A stretch of DNA of 6,389 nucleotides from Acidocella sp. (GTDB lineage Bacteria > Pseudomonadota > Alphaproteobacteria > Acetobacterales > Acetobacteraceae), in NCBI GenBank assembly GCA_028687415.1, contig JAQUAC010000136.1:1-6389 (forward strand), written 5' to 3'. Position numbers and translations under genes: made by a program. How positions within the stretch are numbered: position 1 is the first letter of the stretch; each line of letters starts with the position of its first letter. Below are positions 1 through 5,468 of this stretch, piece after piece. The notes below the pieces were generated by a model, which did not search any database, had not been told where the DNA came from, and saw only the letters and a program-made list of their open reading frames with translations.

Positions 1-1335
1 ATAATCCGCCACGCGCCCCCAGGCGGAAAGGCCGGGCAGACGCCGTTCGCCGATCAGCCGCCCGCCAAGCTGCGTGCCACGCTCGGCCAGCGCCACATCA
101 TAGCCACGCCGCCCCAGCATCATCGCTGCCTCCAGCCCAGAAGGACCAGCGCCGACGACGAGCACGCGCGCATCACTCTCTTTCTTACGGATATATTCCG
201 GATGCCAGCCGCGCCGCCATTCCTCGCCCATCGAAGGATTCTGCGTGCAGCGCACGATAGAAGCGGTATGATCGCCGGAGACGCAGATATTACAGCCTAT
301 GCATTCTCGAATATCCTCCATTCTGCCTTCACGGATCTTCTCCGGCAAGAACGGGTCCGCGATGGAGGGACGCGCCGCGCCGACGAAATCCAAAACCCCC
401 TGGCGGATCATGCGCACCATTGTATCAGGTGAGGTGAAGCGCCCGACGCCGACCACCGGCTTGCCGGTGAGCTTCTTCACACCCAGCACGAATGGCTCCT
501 GATAGCCTTCCTCAGCGAAGCGCGAGGTTTGGCTGTCATTATCCCAGCTGGAGAGCGTTAAATCCCAAAGGTCCGGGACTTCGCCTAAATGTTCGATAAC
601 ATCCCGTGCCTCGGCGGCATGGAAGCCTGCCTCGCCGATCATTTCGTCCATGGAGATACGGCAGGCCACGCCCATCGTATCACCGACCGCGTCCTTTACA
701 TCCTCTATCAACTCTTTCAGCAGCCGGGCACGATTTTCCAGAGAGCCGCCATATTCGTCGGTGCGGGTGTTGAAGCGGCGGGAGAGGAAGAACATCGGCC
801 CGCCGAAGAGTTTTCCGGCATAGACGTAGACGATGTTATAGCCAGCGCGCTTGGCGCGGATTGCGGCGTCGCGGTGCCATTTGCGCAGGTTGCGTATGTC
901 CTCCTTGTCCATCGCACGGGCCTGCACCGGGTCTTTGAATACCGAATACACGGGCAGATCCGCAGGCCCCATGGGGATTTCACGCGAATAGAGATTTGGC
1001 GCGTTCATTCCGTTATGGCAAAGTTGCAAGCCGGCCAGGGCGTCGTATTGATGAATGGAGTCCGCGATACGCGCGAGCATCGGGATATCTTGATCGCTCC
1101 ATATACGCAGCTCAATAAACGGGCATATCTCGGCGCTGGGGTGAATTTCCGCCTGTTCCGAGCACACCACACCCCAGCCACCCTGGGCCTTTACCGCGCG
1201 CATGGTGGCCAATGCCGAGGGGTCCCGGTAGCCCATTCCGTTGCAATGCGGCACCTGGAAGAAACGGTTTTTCGAGACCACCGGGCCGATGCGGACCTGA
1301 TCGAACAAGATATCGTAGCGCGGTTCCCGAGCCAA
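1..1335 (-). CDS. Trimethylamine/dimethylamine dehydrogenase-type FMN and 4Fe-4S oxidoreductase, 3' end cut off by window
   Basis: The first 445 residues are present; relatives run to roughly 690-730, so the C-terminal FAD/NAD-like domains are mostly missing. Residues 1-340 form an old-yellow-enzyme-type FMN barrel (IGP at 16-18, NRF at 23-25, RTDEYGGSLENRAR at 191-204, GVGRF at 296-300, GAARPSIADPF at 319-329). Cys345, Cys348, Cys351 and Cys363 match the 4Fe-4S ligands, and Cys31 in VPHC matches the cysteine that binds FMN covalently in trimethylamine dehydrogenase. Residues 391-420 start a Rossmann fold (GAGPSG at 395-400, Glu418). The family oxidatively N-demethylates amines and passes electrons to a flavoprotein. 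Compared from memory with trimethylamine dehydrogenase, Trp264 and Asp267 are kept, but Tyr60 is Gln61, Trp355 is Asp355 and His172 is Lys175, so another amine or betaine is a likelier substrate. The start is TTG at 1335, with AGGAG nine bases upstream; an in-frame TAA at 1368-1366 limits extension. Family certain, substrate unknown. Confidence 0.9.
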   Translation of the reverse strand, partial: MAREPRYDILFDQVRIGPVVSKNRFFQVPHCNGMGYRDPSALATMRAVKAQGGWGVVCSEQAEIHPSAEICPFIELRIWSDQDIPMLARIADSIHQYDALAGLQLCHNGMNAPNLYSREIPMGPADLPVYSVFKDPVQARAMDKEDIRNLRKWHRDAAIRAKRAGYNIVYVYAGKLFGGPMFFLSRRFNTRTDEYGGSLENRARLLKELIEDVKDAVGDTMGVACRISMDEMIGEAGFHAAEARDVIEHLGEVPDLWDLTLSSWDNDSQTSRFAEEGYQEPFVLGVKKLTGKPVVGVGRFTSPDTMVRMIRQGVLDFVGAARPSIADPFLPEKIREGRMEDIRECIGCNICVSGDHTASIVRCTQNPSMGEEWRRGWHPEYIRKKESDARVLVVGAGPSGLEAAMMLGRRGYDVALAERGTQLGGRLIGERRLPGLSAWGRVADY

Positions 1336-1344
1336 TTTTAACCA

Positions 1345-1349
1345 CTCCT
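1345..1349 (-). promoter_or_regulatory. Shine-Dalgarno sequence deciding a TTG start
   Basis: On the minus strand AGGAG reads from 1349 to 1345 and lies nine bases before TTG at 1335-1333. No ATG lies in frame between the upstream TAA (1368-1366) and this TTG. The codons that follow give the expected amine dehydrogenase N-terminus (AREPRYDILFDQV). This supports a TTG start. Confidence 0.75.
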
Positions 1350-1355
1350 GATTAT

Positions 1356-1368
1356 TAATCGCAGATTA
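1356..1368. promoter_or_regulatory. Candidate LysR-type binding box (perfect T-N11-A palindrome)
   Basis: The sequence is TAATC-GCA-GATTA: perfect 5-bp inverted arms around a 3-base centre, which fits the T-N11-A pattern bound by LysR-type regulators. It lies immediately upstream of the Shine-Dalgarno of the minus-strand amine dehydrogenase-like gene, 20 bases from the TTG. A protein bound here would therefore cover the promoter or leader of that gene. The only regulator in the window is the LysR protein at 2659-3576, its obvious candidate ligand. The palindrome is seen in the sequence; the binding is inference. Confidence 0.55.
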
Positions 1369-1528
1369 CACAAAATTACCCTTGCCGTTGCGTTGAAAAT
1401 CCTGAAGCAGGAGCGCGCCTTTCTCTGTGCAGATGAGTAAACAGGCGGCATCTTCGACACGCAAACGCACAAGCAACGGGCAGTTTTATAGGCTTCCTCG
1501 GCATGCCGCGCCGCGCTAGATTTGGCGG

Positions 1529-2662
1529 ATGCATACAACGCCCGAGACACTCGCCACGCTGGTGGCGTTCCCCACAATCAGTGCCGACAAGAATGAGGCG
1601 CTAATCCGCTACGCCGCCACGCGGATCACCGAGGCTGGCGGATGGATTCACACGCTTGCAGGCGCCAAGCCAGGAAAATTCAACCTTCTGGCGAGTTTTG
1701 GGCCGGAGACTGGCGCCGGGCTTGTCCTCTCTGGCCATAGTGATGTTGTGCCGGTTGCCGGGCAGGACTGGCGGACTGACCCGTTCACCCTTACCCAGCG
1801 CGGCGACAAACTTTATGCCCGCGGCAGCAGTGACATGAAGGGGTTTCTTTCCGCCATGCTCACCGCCGCCGAACGTTGCGACATCAAAAAACTCTCCCGC
1901 CCTCTGCATCTGGCGTTTTCCTACGATGAAGAGGTGGGGTGCATTGGGGTGCGCGACCTGCTGGCGCGGCTCAAGGCTGAAAATTTTCAGGCGCAGGGCT
2001 GTGTAATCGGCGAGCCTACGGAGATGCGGGTGGCCACCGGGCATAAAGGCAAGCTGGCGGGTTGCATCTGTTGCCGCGGCCTCCCCGCGCATTCCGCCAA
2101 TCCCACGCTGGGGTGCAATGCAATTCACCTTGCAGCCGCGATGGTGCGCGAGGCCGAGGCGCTGCAAGTCTGGCTGGCCAAGCATGGCGCACGGGATGCC
2201 GCCTACCCGCTGCCCTATAGCAGCGTGCATATTGGCACCATCTCCGGCGGCACGGCGTTGAACATCGTGCCCGAAGCTTGCGAGATGCAATTCGAGATCC
2301 GCTCTTTGGCGGCGGACGATCCAGCGGCTTTGGTCGAGCGCCTGCGCGAGGCGGCGTCACGGATTGTGACGGCGTCTGGTAAGGGAAGCATTGAGGTGCG
2401 AGTAACGAACCAGTATCCTGGGCTGGACACGCCCCCAAATTCCCCGCTGGCGCAAACAGCGCTGCTGGCGGCGGACACGGAGATTGGCAAGATTGGCTTC
2501 GGCACGGAGGGCGGGTTGTTTGAGGAAACACTTGGCCTACCCACCATTGTCTGCGGCCCAGGCAGCATAGACCGCGCGCATAAGCCGGACGAATACGTCA
2601 CCACCGGCGAACTTGCCGCGTGCGATGCCTTCCTCGACCGGATGATCGCGACTCTGGCTTAG
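1529..2662 (+). CDS. argE: ArgE-like M20 family metallo-deacylase (acetylornithine deacetylase family)
   Basis: The 377-residue protein matches the usual ArgE length. The M20 di-zinc site is complete: His70 and Asp72 in GHSDVVPV, Asp102 in RGSSDMKGF, catalytic Glu134 with Glu135 in DEEVGCIG, Glu162 in IGEPTEM, and His351 in DRAHKPDEYV. The dimerisation insert sits at roughly residues 175-290 (AHSANP at 187-192). ArgE enzymes hydrolyse N2-acetyl-L-ornithine in the cytoplasm. Relatives cleave other N-acyl amino acids or succinyl-diaminopimelate, and the carboxypeptidase G2 branch cleaves other amide bonds. The neighbours are a catabolic set, not arginine genes, so a pathway-specific N-acyl or amide hydrolase is as likely as arginine synthesis. 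The symbol therefore denotes the family. The ATG at 1529 is the first start after an in-frame TAG at 1517-1519, but no clear Shine-Dalgarno precedes it. The stop overlaps the LysR stop by four bases, leaving no room for a private terminator. Confidence 0.88.
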   Translation: MHTTPETLATLVAFPTISADKNEALIRYAATRITEAGGWIHTLAGAKPGKFNLLASFGPETGAGLVLSGHSDVVPVAGQDWRTDPFTLTQRGDKLYARGSSDMKGFLSAMLTAAERCDIKKLSRPLHLAFSYDEEVGCIGVRDLLARLKAENFQAQGCVIGEPTEMRVATGHKGKLAGCICCRGLPAHSANPTLGCNAIHLAAAMVREAEALQVWLAKHGARDAAYPLPYSSVHIGTISGGTALNIVPEACEMQFEIRSLAADDPAALVERLREAASRIVTASGKGSIEVRVTNQYPGLDTPPNSPLAQTALLAADTEIGKIGFGTEGGLFEETLGLPTIVCGPGSIDRAHKPDEYVTTGELAACDAFLDRMIATLA

Positions 2663-3576
2663 CGCGTGCCCGGCAGCGGCTTGTTGTAGAGCAGCTCACG
2701 GCAAAGCGCGATAAACGCATCCGCCGTTGGTGTGCGGCGCAGCCCCTTTAGCGTGGCGATGCCATGGTTGAGCGGGCTCAGGCTGTCCTCCAGCGTCAGG
2801 TAAGAGAGCTTGCGGCCATCCAGCGTGGAGAGGTTTTTCGGCTGCGCGTTGGCCAGGCTGTACCCCTCGCCACGTGCCACCAAGCTGCGGATTACATCAA
2901 TATGCTGGTAGCGGCCGGTGATGTTCGGATTCACCCCGGCTTCACGGAACAGCGAGAGGAAATAGTCGCGGCTCATCGGCAGGTCGAGCAGCAGGAAATT
3001 CTCCGCCGCCAACTCCTGCAACGCCACGGAGCGGCGCCGCGCGAATGGATGCCCCGCGCCGACGAAGGCATAAGGCGGCAACGGCGCCAGGGGCATGAAG
3101 TCGAAATCCGGTGGCATGTTCATGTCATAGGTCAGCAGCAGCGCGATGCGCCCGGCACGCAGACTCTCAAATAATTCCGTCTGATTACCCGCGATGGCAT
3201 TCACCTTCGCCGCCTCATGCCGCTTCTTGAACACCGACAGCAACTCGGGAATGGAGAGCGGGAACAGCGTGGAGAGACAGCCAATTTCCAAAGGCCCGGC
3301 CACACGCGTGGAGATTACCGAGGCCGCGTTCTCTACCTCCTCCGCCTGCAGTAGCAGCGCCTTTGCCTCGCGCAGAAAGCGCTGCCCCTCGGCGGTGAGG
3401 GAGAGCCCTTGCGCATGGTGCCGGATGAAGAGCTGGATACCGAACACATCTTCCAGCGCGGTGATGGCCGAGGAGATGGAGGGCTGCGAGATGTTCACGC
3501 GCTCCGAGGCATGCGTAATGCTGCCGGTCTCGGCCGTTGCTACAAAATACGCAATCTGCTTGAGGGTGAAGCGCAT
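2659..3576 (-). CDS. LysR-type transcriptional regulator
   Basis: The 305-residue protein has the standard LysR length. A winged helix-turn-helix occupies residues 1-62: the recognition region GSITHASERVNISQPSISSA lies at 18-37, followed by LEDVFGIQLFIR and LTAEG. The substrate-binding domain runs from about residue 90 (GPLEIGCL) to the C-terminus. LysR proteins are usually tetramers that repress their own gene and switch a divergent or nearby operon when a pathway intermediate binds. The ATG at 3576-3574 gives the usual family N-terminus (MRFTLKQIAYFV). A TTG at 3597 in the same frame would add seven residues but has no ribosome-binding site. The gene diverges from the DUF1028 gene over 102 bases that hold an operator-like palindrome, and converges with the ArgE-like gene. 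It is the only regulator in the window and probably controls the whole locus. Its ligand is unknown. Confidence 0.94.
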   Translation of the reverse strand: MRFTLKQIAYFVATAETGSITHASERVNISQPSISSAITALEDVFGIQLFIRHHAQGLSLTAEGQRFLREAKALLLQAEEVENAASVISTRVAGPLEIGCLSTLFPLSIPELLSVFKKRHEAAKVNAIAGNQTELFESLRAGRIALLLTYDMNMPPDFDFMPLAPLPPYAFVGAGHPFARRRSVALQELAAENFLLLDLPMSRDYFLSLFREAGVNPNITGRYQHIDVIRSLVARGEGYSLANAQPKNLSTLDGRKLSYLTLEDSLSPLNHGIATLKGLRRTPTADAFIALCRELLYNKPLPGTR

Positions 3577-3605
3577 GGGCTTGTTTACCTTTTTCAAAAG
3601 CAGCG

Positions 3606-3627
3606 TGTCAAAAGATTATATTTTACA
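3606..3627. promoter_or_regulatory. Candidate LysR autoregulatory operator (imperfect palindrome)
   Basis: TGTcAAA, eight central bases, then TTTtACA form a 22-bp inverted repeat with six of seven arm pairs matched. It covers the TATAAT of the LysR gene and the overlapping -10-like string of the divergent DUF1028 gene, the expected place for an autorepressing LysR protein. It shares the string AGATTA (3613-3618) with the box at 1356-1368. The symmetry is visible; the role is inferred. Confidence 0.5.
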
Positions 3628-3665
3628 AAACCAGTAGTGGCGGCGAGAGTTCTCCTCGCTTGTTT

Positions 3666-3671
3666 AAGGAG
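3666..3671 (+). promoter_or_regulatory. Shine-Dalgarno fixing the DUF1028 start
   Basis: AAGGAG lies seven bases before ATG at 3679. The reading frame stays open far upstream, back into the LysR gene on the other strand. This strong site and the family-typical MTFS N-terminus therefore fix the start. Confidence 0.85.
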
Positions 3672-3678
3672 TCGAAGC

Positions 3679-4353
3679 ATGACGTTTTCCCTCGCCGCGC
3701 GCTGCGCCCGCACCGGGCAGTTTGCTGTTGCGGTCACATCTTCCTCTCCGGCAGTGGCGGCGCGTTGCGCTTTTGCCCGCGCGGGCGTGGGCGCTGCGAC
3801 GACCCAGAACGTGACCGACCCACGCCTGGGGCCATTGCTGCTGGAGCGCCTGGCCCAGGGCATGAATGCAGCGCAGGCGCTGGAGGCCGTGCTGGCGCAG
3901 GCCACCTACCCGGACTACCGGCAGATGACGATCATAGACGCCCAAGGCGGCACGGCGTTTCATTCCGGCGCCAAGACACTTGGCATCAATGCTGCAGCAC
4001 GGGGAGAAAATGCCGTTTCCGCCGGGAATCTTCTGGCCAGTCCAGGCATTCCCGCCGCCGTTATTGCCGCTTTTGCCGCCAACCCGGAAGATGAGCTGGG
4101 CGCGCGCATGATCGCCGCAATGCAGGCTGGGCTGGAGGCGGGTGGCGAGGCCGGGCCGCTCAAATCCGCCGGGCTGCTGGTGACGGACAAGGAATCCTGG
4201 GCGCTCACGGATCTGCGCGTGGATTGGCACGAGGCGCCGCTGACGGAGCTTGCCGCGCTCTGGGGGCTCTGGCAGCCGCAAATGCGCGATTACGTCACCC
4301 GCGCGCTGAACCCGGAGGCAGCACCTTCCTACGGCGTTCCAGGCGATGAATAA
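3679..4353 (+). CDS. DUF1028 family protein, putative Ntn-hydrolase
   Basis: The 224-residue protein has the DUF1028 pattern: MTFS at the N-terminus, GQFAVAVTSSSPAV at 13-26, ARAGVGAATTQ at 33-43, DAQGGTAFHSG at 87-97, VSAGNLLASP at 113-122 and a C-terminal DLRVDWHEAPL at 178-188. The family is placed in the N-terminal-nucleophile hydrolase fold, and its reaction is, to my knowledge, not established. Thr2 would be exposed if the initiator Met is removed, so it is a candidate nucleophile for amide hydrolysis (inference). There is no signal peptide or membrane segment, so it is probably cytoplasmic. Some family members carry an extra C-terminal domain; none is present here. The gene diverges from the LysR regulator, and its stop directly abuts the stop of the class II aldolase gene. 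Family is secure, function open. Confidence 0.9.
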   Translation: MTFSLAARCARTGQFAVAVTSSSPAVAARCAFARAGVGAATTQNVTDPRLGPLLLERLAQGMNAAQALEAVLAQATYPDYRQMTIIDAQGGTAFHSGAKTLGINAAARGENAVSAGNLLASPGIPAAVIAAFAANPEDELGARMIAAMQAGLEAGGEAGPLKSAGLLVTDKESWALTDLRVDWHEAPLTELAALWGLWQPQMRDYVTRALNPEAAPSYGVPGDE

Positions 4354-5061
4354 TCAGTCCCGATAATCCGGGTCCAGCCCTCGGCACATCTCGACGAAAT
4401 GCACAGCGGCAAATTCCGGCTCGGCCTCCCAGGCACGGGCCGTTTTTTCCGCCACCGCATCATCCAGCACCTGCACTTGCTCGCCACTGCCATAGGCCAG
4501 CAGCAGCGTGCGCGCCGCACGTTCGAAATGATAGAATGCGTCGAACGCCTCCGCCACGTCCGCCCCGATGACGAGCAATCCGTGATTGCCCATCATCAAA
4601 ATTTTCTTCTCGCCTAGCACGGCTGCTAAGCGCTCGCCCTCGGCACGACTATCGGCAAAGCCCGCATAATCCGTATCAATAGCAACACGGTTGAAAAACC
4701 GCGCGGAGGTTTGGTCAACCGGCAAGAGCCGCTTATCCTCCAGGCATGACAGCGCGGTGGCATAGGTGGGGTGCAGATGCAGCACGCAACGCGCTTGAGG
4801 CAGCAGCGCATGCAGCGCACCGTGAATCGCCCAGGCTGTGCGGTCGATCTCTGGCGGCAACACCTCTGTACTGGAGTCCAAAAGTGCCAACTCCGACGCG
4901 CGGAGTTTGCCAAAATCCCGCCAGCGCGTGTTCATCAGAAATTGCCGCCCATCGGCGGAGACGGCAAGCGAGCAATGATTTGCCACCGCCTCCTGCCAAC
5001 CAAATCTTGCCGCCAGCCGGCACACGGCGGCAAGGTCTATGCGAAGATTCCGCTCCGTCAT
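4354..5061 (-). CDS. Class II aldolase/adducin family enzyme
   Basis: The 235-residue protein shows the zinc lyase motifs: NHCS at 28-31, Glu71 in LPPEIDRTAW (where L-fuculose-phosphate aldolase has its catalytic Glu73), His95 and His97 in HLHPTYATALS, and His160 in GNHGLLVIG. The helix FYHFERAARTLLLA follows at 177-190. Members are sugar-phosphate aldolases, dehydratases or decarboxylases; one relative, in vitamin B6 breakdown, decarboxylates a pyridine dicarboxylate. In this context C-C cleavage or decarboxylation of a pathway intermediate is more likely than sugar metabolism (inference). The ATG at 5061-5059 overlaps the RidA stop (ATGA) and has no Shine-Dalgarno, implying translational coupling. 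The frame stays open upstream inside the RidA gene, but those codons do not resemble the family. The gene is the third of the visible operon and abuts the convergent DUF1028 stop with no spacer. Confidence 0.9.
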   Translation of the reverse strand: MTERNLRIDLAAVCRLAARFGWQEAVANHCSLAVSADGRQFLMNTRWRDFGKLRASELALLDSSTEVLPPEIDRTAWAIHGALHALLPQARCVLHLHPTYATALSCLEDKRLLPVDQTSARFFNRVAIDTDYAGFADSRAEGERLAAVLGEKKILMMGNHGLLVIGADVAEAFDAFYHFERAARTLLLAYGSGEQVQVLDDAVAEKTARAWEAEPEFAAVHFVEMCRGLDPDYRD

Positions 5062-5465
5062 GGCAATTCGGCGATGACATCGATCTCCACCAGCCATTCC
5101 GGCCGGGCCAGGGCGACCACCACCAAGCCGGTGAATACCGGATACACCCCCTTCAGCCAGCGACCGGCGACGCGATACACCGCCTCGCGGTAGCGAATAT
5201 CGGTGAGGTAAACAGTGACTTTGCAGATGTGTTCGAGATTTGCGCCACATTCACGGAGCAGCAGGTCGATGTTCTCCATAACCTTCTCGGCCTGCCCGGC
5301 GGGGTCGCCCACTGCCACGTTCTCGCGCGTGTCTAGATCCTGCGCCACTTGGCCGCGCAGATAGATGGTCTTGCCCGTCACCACCGCTTGGGCGAGGTCA
5401 TTATCCAGGCGCTGCTCGGGATAGGTGTCCTTGGTATTAAAGGGACGGATGCGCTTGTGAATCAT
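5058..5465 (-). CDS. RidA (YjgF/YER057c/UK114) family protein lacking the substrate-binding arginine
   Basis: The 135-residue protein has the RidA length and fold pattern: LAQAVVTGKTIYLRGQVAQD at 24-43, the helix around AGQAEKVMENI at 56-66, VTVYLTDIR at 83-91 and the terminal VEIDVIAELP at 126-135. Classical RidA hydrolyses reactive enamines/imines made by PLP enzymes and uses an arginine in a PAR(S/T) motif (Arg105 in E. coli). Here the same place reads YPVFTG, with Phe111 aligned to that arginine. Members without it are assigned to other Rid subfamilies and may not be imine deaminases. Related proteins inside catabolic operons, such as 2-aminomuconate deaminase and RutC, act on one pathway intermediate, and a similar dedicated role is likely here. 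GGAG at 5475-5472, inside the stop region of the upstream monooxygenase gene, precedes the ATG by six bases. Three bases separate the two genes, and the downstream gene overlaps by four. Confidence 0.9.
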   Translation of the reverse strand: MIHKRIRPFNTKDTYPEQRLDNDLAQAVVTGKTIYLRGQVAQDLDTRENVAVGDPAGQAEKVMENIDLLLRECGANLEHICKVTVYLTDIRYREAVYRVAGRWLKGVYPVFTGLVVVALARPEWLVEIDVIAELP

Positions 5466-5468
5466 AAT

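Larger units (their letters stand above)
1336..1528. promoter_or_regulatory. Divergent intergenic region between amine dehydrogenase-like and ArgE-like genes
   Basis: These 193 bases separate two divergently transcribed genes and must hold both promoters. The segment next to the minus-strand gene (1351-1380) is AT-rich against the GC-rich surroundings. Toward the plus-strand gene the best -10-like string is TTTATA at 1485-1490, about 38 bases before the ATG, with no convincing -35. A 10-bp palindrome CGGCATGCCG lies at 1499-1508 between that string and the ATG. GCCGTTGC at 1384-1391 and GCAACGG at 1473-1479 form a widely spaced inverted repeat. I see no convincing ORF or RNA gene here. Confidence 0.6.
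3577..3678. promoter_or_regulatory. Divergent promoter region between LysR regulator and DUF1028 gene
   Basis: This 102-base region has an AT-rich core at 3581-3630. On the minus strand a perfect TATAAT reads from 3620 to 3615, 38 bases before the LysR ATG; its -35 position (CCGCCA) is poor. On the plus strand TATATT at 3617-3622 lies 18 bases after TTCAAA at 3593-3598, a weak -10/-35 pair for the DUF1028 gene. The two -10 elements overlap, so one bound protein could affect both directions. TCAAAAG occurs twice, at 3594-3600 and 3608-3614, in direct orientation with a 14-base period. Confidence 0.55.

Noticed and set aside
589..1341. Long plus-strand open frame (250 codons)
   Set aside because: It lies antisense to the amine dehydrogenase-like gene, whose cofactor motifs are clear on the minus strand. 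Its translation resembles no family I know.
1601..2290. Minus-strand open frame of 229 codons inside the ArgE-like gene
   Set aside because: It is a shadow of GC-rich coding sequence; the plus strand carries the full M20 active site.
3577..3597. TTG start adding seven residues to the LysR protein
   Set aside because: No ribosome-binding site precedes it, and the ATG at 3576 gives the normal LysR N-terminus.
3606..3611. Minus-strand TTGACA as a -35 element for the LysR gene
   Set aside because: A -10 at normal spacing would be GTAAAC at 3588-3583, only a few bases from the ATG. The TATAAT at 3620-3615 is better placed.
3409..3678. N-terminal extension of the DUF1028 gene
   Set aside because: The frame is open here, but this stretch lies over the LysR gene and promoter. 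The AAGGAG site and the MTFS start at 3679 are decisive.
3664..4281. Minus-strand open frame of 205 codons opposite the DUF1028 gene
   Set aside because: Its composition is arginine- and glycine-rich with no domain, and the plus strand has a strong Shine-Dalgarno and family motifs.
5062..5250. N-terminal extension of the class II aldolase gene
   Set aside because: It lies within the RidA gene in another frame and has no family similarity. The ATG at 5061 in the ATGA overlap gives the expected length.
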